Part shown: positions 1 to 7,728 of the stretch, one piece after another
Position numbering within the stretch: position 1 is the stretch's first letter
Layout: each line of letters begins with the position of its first letter
Assembly: GCA_024690425.1 (NCBI GenBank)
Contig: JAILCT010000114.1
Location: 1 to 38,281, forward strand
DNA: 38,281 nucleotides
Source of the DNA: Lachnospiraceae bacterium
Lineage (GTDB): Bacteria > Bacillota_A > Clostridia > Lachnospirales > Lachnospiraceae
Direction of reading: 5' to 3'
Translations under genes and position numbers: made by a program
The notes under the pieces: generated by a model
The model's input: only the letters and a program-made list of their open reading frames with translations
Told to the model about the DNA's origin: nothing
The model's database searches: none

Positions 1-1
1 T

Positions 2-721
2 AGGAAGGACTTTGTTGCAGAAGAAACCTTTCTTGATGATAAGGGCGCCCGGGACATAGAGGAATTCAGACGCTACTATTATGACGGCTTTACTGATGAA
101 GAGCTGCTTGCAATGCTGTTTGACGATGAGCTTGACTTTGAACCGGGAACGAAATTCTCATACTCTAATACAGGATATACTCTTCTTGCCATGATAATCG
201 AGAAGATCACGGGCAAAAGTTATGCGGAATATGTAAAAGAGAACATATTTGAAAAATGCGGAATGGAACACACAAGCAGTATGACGGTAGGAGATGTTAC
301 GAGCGTACCGGAGTATGTACCGGATAATGATTCCTCCGTTGAGGATCCTTATGAGATCGTGGATACCCTGTACATGCAGTTGATAAAACCTGAGAGGGGT
401 GTAGGTGATATCCATTCATGTGTTGCAGATATGCTCAGTTTCGACAGGGCACTGATTAACGGAAAACTGATAGATGAAAAGTCCCTTGATGAAATGTTCA
501 ACATCGATATGGGGTATGGATGCGGTTGGATGAAGTTCCCACGCCATGATAATGTTTTTTACCATGGCGGTGAGACGTATGTTTATAAAGGATACAATAT
601 GTTATGCAAAACGGAACAGTACGGGAATCTATACCTGATACAGCTGCATCCTACAGTTACAGGGGATAAGTTTTCAAACGAATGCATGAGAAATATAGTC
701 ACCTATATCGGAATTGATTAG
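2..721 (+). CDS. Serine hydrolase, beta-lactamase/class C family, C-terminal part
   Basis: The window opens inside this gene; the frame is open from base 2, so about 239 residues of the C-terminal part are visible. The family (beta-lactamase class C, DD-peptidase, esterase-like) uses an SxxK serine, a YxN motif and a late HxG/KTG-like motif. Here the Y-S-N motif (in FSYSNTGY) and a late H-G-G (YHGGETYVYKGY) are present, with the usual helix after YSN (LLAMIIEKITGKSY). The SxxK serine must lie upstream of the window. No signal peptide can be judged. The substrate cannot be predicted: members of this family in Firmicutes are often esterases or peptidases of unknown target rather than antibiotic-degrading enzymes. 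It is followed after 65 bases by an acetyltransferase gene. Confidence 0.8.
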   Translation, partial: RKDFVAEETFLDDKGARDIEEFRRYYYDGFTDEELLAMLFDDELDFEPGTKFSYSNTGYTLLAMIIEKITGKSYAEYVKENIFEKCGMEHTSSMTVGDVTSVPEYVPDNDSSVEDPYEIVDTLYMQLIKPERGVGDIHSCVADMLSFDRALINGKLIDEKSLDEMFNIDMGYGCGWMKFPRHDNVFYHGGETYVYKGYNMLCKTEQYGNLYLIQLHPTVTGDKFSNECMRNIVTYIGID

Positions 722-786
722 TTTGCGGGAGAAAAACTGAAACAAGTTGTTGCAGAAATCCAAAAGGGTAACGGAGGTTTTCGTTT

Positions 787-1275
787 ATGGATGAGCAGAG
801 GTCAAACATTAAACTTAAGCCGGTGACAAAGCAGGATATTGAGATGGTCTGGAGGATGCAGATTGAAGCATTCTCTGAGCTTTTGGAAAAGTATCAGGAT
901 TACGATATGAGTCCTGCTGCCGAAAGTATGGAAAAAGTATTGGCACGGTTTGAGCAATCTTGGACTACATATTATTTCATCATGGCGCATGATGAAAAGG
1001 TCGGTGCAATCCGTGTTGTAGACAAGAAGGATGGTAGTAGAAAACGTATATCCCCCATTTGGATTATGAAGGAATATCGAAATAAAGGCTATGCCCAGCA
1101 GGCAATTGTGGAGGCCGAAAAGATATATGGCCCTGATCACTGGTGCCTGGATACCGTATTGCAGGAAAAAGGTAATCTTCATCTATATGAAAAACTTGGA
1201 TATCACCGGACAGGCAGGATTGATAAGATCAATGACAGAATGGATATAGTGTTTTATGAAAAGGATGCTCCTTAA
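787..1275 (+). CDS. GNAT-family N-acetyltransferase
   Basis: A 162-residue protein of the usual length for a single GNAT domain. The order of motifs fits: an N-terminal strand (IKLKPVTKQDIEMVWRMQ), a central strand pair ending in a structural-residue region (IRVVDKKDGSRKRISPIWI), then the acetyl-CoA loop region (MKEYRNKGYAQQAIVEAEKIYG, a variant of the R/Q-x-x-G-x-A motif), then a late LHLYEKLGYHRTG segment typical of motif B. The start is set by an AACGGAGG site about 10 bases upstream of the ATG. The substrate is unknown. No transcription signals are obvious in the 65-base gap upstream, so it may be cotranscribed with the hydrolase. Confidence 0.85.
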   Translation: MDEQRSNIKLKPVTKQDIEMVWRMQIEAFSELLEKYQDYDMSPAAESMEKVLARFEQSWTTYYFIMAHDEKVGAIRVVDKKDGSRKRISPIWIMKEYRNKGYAQQAIVEAEKIYGPDHWCLDTVLQEKGNLHLYEKLGYHRTGRIDKINDRMDIVFYEKDAP

Positions 1276-1345
1276 GAATAAAAACAGAAAGGAGAGGAAG
1301 CCCTTGTTTTTTCTCATCATTTCTAACTTTTTTCTAACCTTTTCA

Positions 1346-1372
1346 TATAATCTGATAATCCTGTGTTAAAAT
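1346..1372 (+). promoter_or_regulatory. Candidate promoter region of fprA
   Basis: AT-rich stretch between the acetyltransferase and fprA. It holds a TATAAT at 1346-1351 with no good -35 at the right distance, a GATAAT at 1354-1359, and an extended -10 of the form TGn-TAAAAT at 1364-1372. Any of the three could serve; the extended -10 lies 24 bases before the start codon and matches a type seen elsewhere in this window. Two copies of TTTCTAAC 11 bases apart (1320-1327 and 1331-1338) lie just upstream. Confidence 0.35.
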
Positions 1373-1396
1373 AAAAAGAAAAAAAGGAGAAGGCAC

Positions 1397-2572
1397 ATGT
1401 ACGAACCCGAGATAACAAAAGATATAATAAATGTAGGAGTAGATGACAGAAAGATTGAGAAGTTCGAGAATCAGTATGAACTTCCGGACGGAATGGCATA
1501 CAATTCCTACCTGATCCTTGATGAGAAGGTATGTGTCATCGATTCGGTTGATGCGGATGTTACCAAAGAGTGGCTTGACAATATTGAGAAATACCTTGAC
1601 GGCAGGGATATTGATGCAATAGTAGTTCAACATATGGAACCGGACCATTCCGGATCGCTTGCTGCATTTGCAGATAAATATAAAAATGCGGTGATCTATA
1701 CATCAGCTGCAGCTGCAAATATGATCAAACAGTTCTTTGATACGGATTATTCCGCAAGAACCAAGATCATAAAGGAAGGCGATAAGCTGCCGCTTGGATC
1801 CCATGAGCTTAATTTTATAGCAGCACCTATGGTCCACTGGCCCGAAGTCATGATGACATATGAGCCATCACAGAAGATACTTTTTTCAGCAGATGCATTC
1901 GGTAAGTTTGGCTACAAAGGAGCAGAGGCTGATGACTGGGCATGCGAAGCCAGAAGATATTACTTCAACATTGTAGGAAAATACGGGACACAGGTACAGG
2001 CTGTACTTAAGAAGCTTGAAGGAAAAGAAATAGAAAATATCTGTCCTCTTCACGGACCTGTTCTCCCGGAGAATGAGCCGCTTGACTTTTACATAAACAA
2101 GTATAAAAAATGGGCCGCATATGAGCCGGAAGATGACGGTGTGGCAGTAGTATATGCATCCATTCATGACTGCGGCACAAAGCAGGCAGCGCTTAAGATT
2201 GCGGATATCCTTGAAAAGAAAGGTATAAAAACAGGCATTACCAACCTGACAGAAGATGACCTGCATGAAGGAGTAGAGGATGCCTTCCGCTACAACCGTC
2301 TTATACTGTGTGCATCATCTTATGATGCCGATGTCTTTCCGCCGATGAGGCAGTTCCTTAATATACTCAATATCAAGGCCTTTAAGAACCGCAGGGTGGC
2401 TATCGTTGAGAACGGAAGCTGGGCACCGAGTGCCGGACGCGTGATGAAGCAGTATGTTGAAGGCTATACAGGCTGTGAGCTGATAGAGCCCATGGTCACT
2501 ATAAGATCGACATTAAAGACTGAGGACGAAGATAAACTTATAAAACTGGTTGAAGAAATCATAAAAGAATGA
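1397..2572 (+). CDS. fprA: Flavodiiron protein (A-type flavoprotein, FprA)
   Basis: A 391-residue cytoplasmic protein with the classical two-domain layout. The N-terminal metallo-beta-lactamase-like domain carries a complete di-iron ligand set: H79-x-E81-x-D83-H84 (in HMEPDHSG), H147 (APMVHWPE), D166 (FSADAFG) and H219 (PLHGPV). A flavodoxin domain starts near residue 249 (VAVVYASIHDCGTKQAA) and binds FMN. The family reduces O2 to water, or NO to N2O, with electrons from rubredoxin or a related donor, protecting strict anaerobes. The length matches the simple class A form with no extra rubredoxin module. The start has AAGGAGA eight bases upstream. Its stop overlaps the ATG of the next gene (ATGA). 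Confidence 0.95.
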   Translation: MYEPEITKDIINVGVDDRKIEKFENQYELPDGMAYNSYLILDEKVCVIDSVDADVTKEWLDNIEKYLDGRDIDAIVVQHMEPDHSGSLAAFADKYKNAVIYTSAAAANMIKQFFDTDYSARTKIIKEGDKLPLGSHELNFIAAPMVHWPEVMMTYEPSQKILFSADAFGKFGYKGAEADDWACEARRYYFNIVGKYGTQVQAVLKKLEGKEIENICPLHGPVLPENEPLDFYINKYKKWAAYEPEDDGVAVVYASIHDCGTKQAALKIADILEKKGIKTGITNLTEDDLHEGVEDAFRYNRLILCASSYDADVFPPMRQFLNILNIKAFKNRRVAIVENGSWAPSAGRVMKQYVEGYTGCELIEPMVTIRSTLKTEDEDKLIKLVEEIIKE

Positions 2573-3273
2573 GACTGATACTTGTAAGGCACGGTGAACC
2601 GGATTATAAAAATGACAGACTGACGGAAAAAGGGATCATACAGGCAGAACTTACCGCGCAGTATCTCAAGAGAGAGAATATTAAGACCGTGTATTCATCG
2701 CCAATGGGAAGGGCATATCATACGGCTGAATATACCGCAAGGGCAGCAGGAGTTGATCTTGAGGTCCTTGACTTTATGCACGAGATCGACTGGGGAGATA
2801 TCTCACCCTGCAGTAAAGAAGACAAGCTTGATCATGACGGACATCCCTGGGCTCTTGGATTTAAACTGCTGACGGAGGAACCCGGGTATGTTGGCAGCAA
2901 TGACTGGGAGGATCATCATTTCTTTAAGGATAACAAATGCATGGAATATTATTACAGGATCTCGGATCTTTTTGATGCATTCATATCCGGTCACGGCTAT
3001 ACAAGAAAGGATGGCCTCTATTTCTGTACAGATGAATGCAGGGATACAATAGCCCTTTTTGCCCACGGAGGGTCCGGAGCAATAATGCTTTCACATCTCC
3101 TTAATCTTCCCTTTCCCTTTGTGCTTACGACTATGCCGTTCGGATTATGCTCGATATCTGTGATAGAGCTCTGGCCCGAGAAGGATAAACTGGCGGTTCC
3201 CATACTTGAACTGTTTAATTACAGGGGACATCTTAATGACCGGACAGATGGCGGTCTTACGTTTGAAAAATAG
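2569..3273 (+). CDS. Histidine phosphatase family protein (phosphoglycerate mutase-like)
   Basis: A 234-residue protein with the branch-1 histidine phosphatase signature L-V-R-H-G-E at residues 5-10, so H8 is the likely phosphoryl acceptor. R7 is also conserved, and a second catalytic histidine appears at H166 (FAHGGSG). SSPMGRAYHTAEY (residues 43-55) is the family's usual second arginine region. The region after residue 75 is acidic and aromatic and does not tell the substrate. It overlaps fprA by four bases (ATGA), so the two are translationally coupled. Enzymes of this family act on sugar phosphates, nucleotides or cofactor precursors such as alpha-ribazole phosphate; no choice can be made here. 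Confidence 0.88.
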   Translation: MRLILVRHGEPDYKNDRLTEKGIIQAELTAQYLKRENIKTVYSSPMGRAYHTAEYTARAAGVDLEVLDFMHEIDWGDISPCSKEDKLDHDGHPWALGFKLLTEEPGYVGSNDWEDHHFFKDNKCMEYYYRISDLFDAFISGHGYTRKDGLYFCTDECRDTIALFAHGGSGAIMLSHLLNLPFPFVLTTMPFGLCSISVIELWPEKDKLAVPILELFNYRGHLNDRTDGGLTFEK

Positions 3274-3293
3274 TTTTTCTTGGGTGGATTGTA

Positions 3294-3302
3294 TGATAAA
3301 AT
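3294..3302 (+). promoter_or_regulatory. Extended -10 promoter element upstream of the apt remnant
   Basis: TGA-TAAAAT just before the apt remnant matches an extended -10 (TGn-TANAAT). The -35 position (TTTTTC at 3274-3279, 17-base spacer) is poor. It probably once served apt and may now drive the hybrid kinase downstream. Confidence 0.45.
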
Positions 3303-3332
3303 AATGTTTACAGATTAAAGGAGGCTTAGCGT

Positions 3333-3548
3333 ATGCATAAGGATGCCATCAGCAAGGGTTAGAAAGTAGTGATCGTTGATGATCTTATAGCTACGGGAAG
3401 TATCCTTGCAGCGTCTGTTAAGCTTGTTGAGCAGCTTGGTGGTGAAGTTGTCAAGATAATATGTATCATGGAACTTGCGGGACTTAAGGGTAGAGAGAAG
3501 CTTGTAGGTTATGATGTGGGTGCTGTTATTACTTACGAAGGGAAATAG
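3333..3548 (+). pseudogene. apt: Adenine phosphoribosyltransferase remnant (N-terminus lost, in-frame TAG)
   Basis: Read from the ATG at 3333, the frame gives MHKDAISKG, then TAG (3360-3362), then 61 codons that match the C-terminal third of adenine phosphoribosyltransferase. These include the PRPP-binding motif VVIVDDLIATGS and the typical tail LGGEVVKIICIMELAGLKG...GYDV, ending at TAG 3546-3548. Intact enzymes have about 170-180 residues, so roughly 110 N-terminal residues are missing. An AAAGGAGG ribosome site and an extended -10 still precede the ATG, as if an internal deletion joined the start region to the C-terminal part. The stop sits where homologues usually have Asp or Gln. The residual coding sequence is still well preserved, so the loss looks fairly recent. 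Confidence 0.85.
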
Positions 3549-3554
3549 CTTTAT

Positions 3555-5786
3555 ATGATAAGATACGAACTGTCGGCACTTGTATCTTTTGCCCTTTTTT
3601 TCATGGGTACGGTGGCCCTTCTGCTGGGGCTCAGTACTTACTTTGATAATCCTTCATCCAGATCGGGAAGAAGGATGCTCCTTGCATGTATAAGTATATT
3701 CGTATGGGACTTTGGCTACGGATGGATGGGATTGTGCCACGGAAGTGATTTTGCGTATATCCCCAGGGCCATAGGTCTTGTTGCGGTCATCGCATATATC
3801 TGTTCGGTGCTCTCATATCTGACCATATTATCGGGTTTTCCCAGGAAGATAACCAATTCCGTGTGTGCAGTATGTTCGGTCGTGTTCTTCTGCTCATGGT
3901 GGTTCATGATACAGAAGGATGCAGTCACATTTGTTGAGACCCCGTGGGGATACTGGTGGCATTCCAAGCAGATACCGGCAAGATTCTGGGAGACGATCTC
4001 TGTTGCCATTGCGCTCGTGTTCTTCTATGTCATCCTTATATGGTGGAATAAAAATGCCGAGTATAAGAGGGAGAAACATCTTATCAAGAGGTTTAAATGG
4101 TTTGGTCCGCTGCTGGTTGTAGGACTTATCCTTGATACCTATATTCCGCTTATCGCCGGATCTCCGGCGATTCCGGGGACCGTTTTTTTTGCTTTTCTGT
4201 CATCCATGCTTCTTTTCAACATTTCCAAGGGCTATATGACATTCGGAATATCTGAGGCCAATGTATCAGGCTATGTATTCAGAGAGGTCAACGTTCCCGT
4301 CATTATATTGAATCCCAAGGGAAATATAGTCCTTTATAATGAAATTGCCGGTTCTACTTTTGCGAGGTTTGGAGCATTAAAGGGCAAGAAACTGGAGGAT
4401 ATTATCGAACCGGTTACCAGCTTAAGCTATGTATCGGAGGAATATAAGTCATGGCTGATGTCCATAAAGGGCAGGGAGGCTTATTGCAGGCTTGTAAGGT
4501 CGGTAATATATGATGATTTTAACGAAATAAGCTGTGAGATAATATTCCTTCCCGATATGACAGATGCTATCCTGTCAATGCAGATGGCAGATGAGTCAAG
4601 CAGACGTGCCGAAGAGGCCAATAAAGCCAAAAGTAATTTCCTTGCCAATATGTCTCATGAGATAAGAACTCCGATGAATGCGATCATCGGTATGAGTGAC
4701 GTAATGCTGTCAGACCGGTCACTGAAGGAAGATACAAGGGAGCAGTTACAGGTAATAAAAACCGCAGGTGACGGACTGCTCGAACTGATAAATGACATAC
4801 TGGATATATCCAAGATAGAGTCAGGAAAATACGAGATTATAAATGAAGAATATGACCTGGCGAAGCTTATATATGATGTCAGTACCATAATACGAACAAG
4901 ACTTGACGATACGGACGTTGACCTGAAGCTGTATGTGTATTCAGATATGCCTGTAAGGGTAATGGGAGATGAGCTTCGCGTCCGCCAGATACTTATGAAT
5001 ATTCTGGGTAATGCCGTTAAGTTTACAAAAGAAGGCAGCATTGAAATGAAGTGTGAATGCCGGAGACTGACAGATAACTATGTGATCTATATCGATGTTA
5101 CCGATACGGGGATAGGAATAAAGGAAGAGGATCTGAAAACCATATTCGGTGTCTTTAATCAGGTAGATACAAGAAAGAACAGGAATATTCAGGGAACTGG
5201 TCTTGGTCTTGCGATAAGCAGGGAACTTGCTCTTATGATGAACGGAGATATCACGGTTGACAGTGTATATGGTGAAGGATCGACTTTCCATATAAGCTTC
5301 CGCCAGGGTATATCGGATGATCAGCAGCTGGGACCCAAGAGGGCGATGGATCTTGAACAGTTCAGGTATTTCGCCGATAATGATAAGGCTAAGGATGAAG
5401 AAAAGAGTGCAGGGTATGAAGGCAGGAATATACTTGTAGTAGATGACAACCTGGTAAATCTTAAGGTTTCAAAGGCGCTTATGGAACCATACGGCATGAC
5501 CGTGGATACTGCCGAGAGTGGAAATAAGGCGATAGAAATGGTTAAAAACGGGGATTATGACCTGATATTCATGGATCATATGATGCCTGAACTTGACGGT
5601 GTAGATACGACCAGGCTTATCAGAAACCTTGATGATGAGAAGGCAAAGAGCGTACCGATCGTTGCACTGACTGCGGATGTTGTTGCCGGAACAAGAGAGA
5701 TGCTGCTTGAGGAAGGCATGCAGGATTTCCTTGCAAAACCCATAAAGGATACGGAACTTAAGGCAGTACTCAGAAAATGGCTATAA
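3555..5786 (+). CDS. Membrane-bound hybrid histidine kinase (7TM-PAS-HisKA-HATPase-REC)
   Basis: A 743-residue sensor. Residues about 1-225 contain seven hydrophobic segments resembling the 7TM sensor module of histidine kinases. A PAS-like domain follows (VNVPVIILNPKGNIVLYNEIAG, around 245-340). A HisKA domain holds the phospho-acceptor H368 in NMSHEIRTPMNAI. A HATPase domain has N, G1 and G2 boxes (ILMNILGNAVKFT, DTGIGIKEED, GTGLGLAIS). The C-terminal receiver domain has acceptor D674 (IFMDHMMPELDG) and lysine in AKPIKD. No HPt domain is present, so phosphate may go to a separate HPt protein. No DNA-binding partner lies next to it. The stop overlaps the T-tract of the opposing tRNA terminator. 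The ribosome site is weak. Confidence 0.92.
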   Translation: MIRYELSALVSFALFFMGTVALLLGLSTYFDNPSSRSGRRMLLACISIFVWDFGYGWMGLCHGSDFAYIPRAIGLVAVIAYICSVLSYLTILSGFPRKITNSVCAVCSVVFFCSWWFMIQKDAVTFVETPWGYWWHSKQIPARFWETISVAIALVFFYVILIWWNKNAEYKREKHLIKRFKWFGPLLVVGLILDTYIPLIAGSPAIPGTVFFAFLSSMLLFNISKGYMTFGISEANVSGYVFREVNVPVIILNPKGNIVLYNEIAGSTFARFGALKGKKLEDIIEPVTSLSYVSEEYKSWLMSIKGREAYCRLVRSVIYDDFNEISCEIIFLPDMTDAILSMQMADESSRRAEEANKAKSNFLANMSHEIRTPMNAIIGMSDVMLSDRSLKEDTREQLQVIKTAGDGLLELINDILDISKIESGKYEIINEEYDLAKLIYDVSTIIRTRLDDTDVDLKLYVYSDMPVRVMGDELRVRQILMNILGNAVKFTKEGSIEMKCECRRLTDNYVIYIDVTDTGIGIKEEDLKTIFGVFNQVDTRKNRNIQGTGLGLAISRELALMMNGDITVDSVYGEGSTFHISFRQGISDDQQLGPKRAMDLEQFRYFADNDKAKDEEKSAGYEGRNILVVDDNLVNLKVSKALMEPYGMTVDTAESGNKAIEMVKNGDYDLIFMDHMMPELDGVDTTRLIRNLDDEKAKSVPIVALTADVVAGTREMLLEEGMQDFLAKPIKDTELKAVLRKWL

Positions 5787-5825
5787 AAAAACACCGACCC
5801 CATGGCTATGACCACAAAATCAGTG
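5785..5825 (-). terminator. Intrinsic terminator of tRNA-Lys
   Basis: Read on the minus strand, bases 5825-5792 form a continuous 14-pair stem with a six-base loop if G-U pairs are allowed (six of the 14 pairs are G-U), followed by seven T (5791-5785). The plus-strand transcript would have A-C mismatches in place of the G-U pairs, so it should act in the tRNA direction only. It overlaps the stop codon of the hybrid kinase. Confidence 0.6.
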
Positions 5826-5831
5826 CTTTAG

Positions 5832-5904
5832 TGCGCGATCAGGGGCTCGAACCCTGGACACCCTGATTAAGAGTCAGGTGCTCTACCAACTGAGCTAATC
5901 GCGC
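5832..5904 (-). tRNA. tRNA-Lys (anticodon CTT)
   Basis: The minus strand folds as a standard 73-base cloverleaf. The seven-pair acceptor is GCGCGAT/ATCGCGC, the D-arm is GCTCAGTTGGTAGAGC, and the anticodon stem CTGA/TCAG closes the loop CTCTTAA with anticodon CTT. The five-base variable region is GTGTC and the T-arm is CAGGG-TTCGAGC-CCCTG. The discriminator base is A, and CCA is not encoded (CTA follows). It reads AAG lysine codons. It stands alone between a plus-strand kinase and tatD, with its own promoter and terminator. Confidence 0.97.
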
Positions 5905-5925
5905 ATGTCCTGCGACACAATAGGC

Positions 5926-5954
5926 ATTATATTACAGGACTGTGATATTTGCAA
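5926..5954 (-). promoter_or_regulatory. Sigma-A promoter of tRNA-Lys
   Basis: On the minus strand, TTGCAA (5954-5949), a 17-base spacer and a perfect TATAAT (5931-5926). The predicted start lies about 15 bases before the mature tRNA 5' end. A six-base inverted pair GTCCTG/CAGGAC (5907-5912, 5935-5940) flanks the -10. Confidence 0.75.
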
Positions 5955-5990
5955 TACTTTTTTTCAAAAATTTTAAGGGGATTTGGAAGG

Positions 5991-6767
5991 ATGATTTTTG
6001 AGACACATGCACACTATGATGATGATGCATACGACAGTGACAGAGACAGTATAATAAGACTTCTGAAGGAGGAAGGAATAGCCCCGGTGATCAATATAGG
6101 GGCTTCTCTTACGAGTACGGCAAGTTCGGTAGACCTTGCACATAAATATGATCATGTTTATGCCGCGGTGGGTGTACATCCGTCTGACTGTGCGGACCTG
6201 GATGACAAAGATATTGAATGGCTGAAGAGCCTGTGCAGCGACCCAAGGGTTGTTGCAATAGGAGAGATAGGTCTTGATTATCATTATGATGAACCGGACA
6301 GGGAAATACAGAAAAAATGGTTTATAAGACAGCTGCAGCTTGCAAGGGAAACAGATCTTCCGATCGTTGTACACAGCAGGGATGCGGCAGCAGATACCCT
6401 TGATATTCTGAAAAAAGAAGAATTCAGAGGTATGAGAGGGGTAATCCACTGCTTTTCATATTCTCCGGAGATTGCTAATGAATATGTCAGCATGGGTTAC
6501 CATATCGGTATAGGAGGAGTGGTCACCTTTAAGAACGGACGTAAGCTTCAGGAGATCGCAGGGACTATTCCGCTTAAGAATATCGTGATCGAAACGGATT
6601 GTCCGTATCTGGCACCCGAGCCATACAGGGGGCGGAGGAATTCATCTGCATATCTTACATATGTAATAGAAAAAATAGCTGCTCTGAGAAATACAGGGTA
6701 TGAAGAAATCGAGAAGGCCACATATGAGAACGCTGCTGCTTTATTTGGGGTAAGGGCTGATGGATAG
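5991..6767 (+). CDS. tatD: TatD-family metal-dependent deoxyribonuclease
   Basis: A 258-residue TIM-barrel hydrolase of the amidohydrolase superfamily. All expected metal ligands are visible: H6 and H8 (THAHYDD), E92 (GEIGLDYH), H128 (VVHSRDA), H153 (IHCFS) and D203 (ETDCPYLAPEPYRG). Family members are 3'-5' exonucleases or DNases involved in DNA repair and turnover. An upstream in-frame ATG at 5949 would add 14 residues, but homologues begin at M-I-F-x-T-H-A-H. The ATG at 5991 also has AAGGGG ten bases before it, so 5991 is chosen. It overlaps rsmA by eight bases, an arrangement common in Firmicutes. Confidence 0.93.
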   Translation: MIFETHAHYDDDAYDSDRDSIIRLLKEEGIAPVINIGASLTSTASSVDLAHKYDHVYAAVGVHPSDCADLDDKDIEWLKSLCSDPRVVAIGEIGLDYHYDEPDREIQKKWFIRQLQLARETDLPIVVHSRDAAADTLDILKKEEFRGMRGVIHCFSYSPEIANEYVSMGYHIGIGGVVTFKNGRKLQEIAGTIPLKNIVIETDCPYLAPEPYRGRRNSSAYLTYVIEKIAALRNTGYEEIEKATYENAAALFGVRADG

Positions 6768-7626
6768 AATAGCAAATGCATCAAAAACGATAGAGATCAT
6801 AAAGAAACATAACTTTTCATTTCAGAAAAGGTTCGGCCAGAACTTTCTGACTGACAGTCATGTTCTTGACAGGATAACAGATGCGGCAGATATAACAGAA
6901 AAAGACCATGTGATAGAGATAGGGCCGGGTATCGGTTCAATGACCCAATACCTGTGTGAGCGGGCAGGCAGGGTTACGGCTGTTGAGATAGACAGGGACC
7001 TTATACCCATTCTCGAAGAGACCCTTAGGGATTATAAAAATGTAAGGATAATAAATGACGATATACTTAAAGTGGATATTGATGAACTCCTGACGGTGGA
7101 TGGGAGGATCACAAAAGCCAAGGTTGTTGCAAATCTTCCATATTATATAACCACTCCGATCATTATGGGACTTCTTGAAGGACATGTACCGCTTGAGTCC
7201 ATAACAGTTATGGTCCAGAAGGAGGTGGCAGAGAGGATGACAGCGGGTCCCGGAGGCAAGGAATACGGAGCCTTATCTTTGGCGGTAAGGTACTACACCG
7301 ATTCTCATATAGTTGCAAACGTTCCGCCGAACTGTTTTATTCCAAGACCCAAGGTCGGATCAGCTGTAATAAAGCTTGATGTCTATGACAAACCGCCCGT
7401 TTCCGTATCTGATGAGGCACTCATGTTTAAGCTGATACGGGCAGCATTTAACCAGCGGAGAAAGACCCTTGCAAACAGCATAGCAAATGCGGCAGAAATT
7501 GACTTTTCCAAAGAGAATGTAATAAAGGCTCTGACGTGTCTGAAACTTAATGAAAACATCCGGGGAGAAGCCCTTGATCTTGTTGATTATGCGCATCTTA
7601 CGGACGCCCTGATTTTTGACAAGTAA
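6760..7626 (+). CDS. rsmA: 16S rRNA (adenine1518-N6/adenine1519-N6)-dimethyltransferase
   Basis: A 288-residue protein matching RsmA/KsgA in length and motifs. The N-terminal signature is FQKRFGQNFLTD (around residues 22-33), the SAM-binding loop is EIGPGIGSMTQ, motif II ends in AVEIDRDL, and the catalytic motif IV is NLPYYIT. The C-terminal region (FKLIRAAFNQRRKTLANS) is also typical. The enzyme dimethylates two adjacent adenines in the 3' hairpin of 16S rRNA during 30S assembly; its loss gives kasugamycin resistance. The start overlaps the end of tatD. The end of the gene contains the -35 box of the next promoter. Confidence 0.97.
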   Translation: MDRIANASKTIEIIKKHNFSFQKRFGQNFLTDSHVLDRITDAADITEKDHVIEIGPGIGSMTQYLCERAGRVTAVEIDRDLIPILEETLRDYKNVRIINDDILKVDIDELLTVDGRITKAKVVANLPYYITTPIIMGLLEGHVPLESITVMVQKEVAERMTAGPGGKEYGALSLAVRYYTDSHIVANVPPNCFIPRPKVGSAVIKLDVYDKPPVSVSDEALMFKLIRAAFNQRRKTLANSIANAAEIDFSKENVIKALTCLKLNENIRGEALDLVDYAHLTDALIFDK

Positions 7627-7644
7627 CTATACCTATGATAGAAT
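7616..7644 (+). promoter_or_regulatory. Strong sigma-A promoter for the 1196-residue gene and glgB
   Basis: A perfect TTGACA (7616-7621), a 17-base spacer ending in TGA, and TAGAAT (7639-7644), so both a consensus -35 and an extended -10. It overlaps the last codons of rsmA. The start point would be near 7651, leaving a leader of about 78 bases before the TTG start at 7729. Confidence 0.78.
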
Positions 7645-7728
7645 TTACTTCGTATGTATATATATTGTGGTCAGAGTGTTTTTTGGGCTTATAAATGACA
7701 CTGACAGACAGGTTTTGAGGGAATAACA

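Noticed and set aside
5907..5940. GTCCTG/CAGGAC inverted pair around the tRNA-Lys -10 as an operator
   Set aside because: Only six bases per arm with a 22-base gap; within chance for a window of this size and no known regulator fits.
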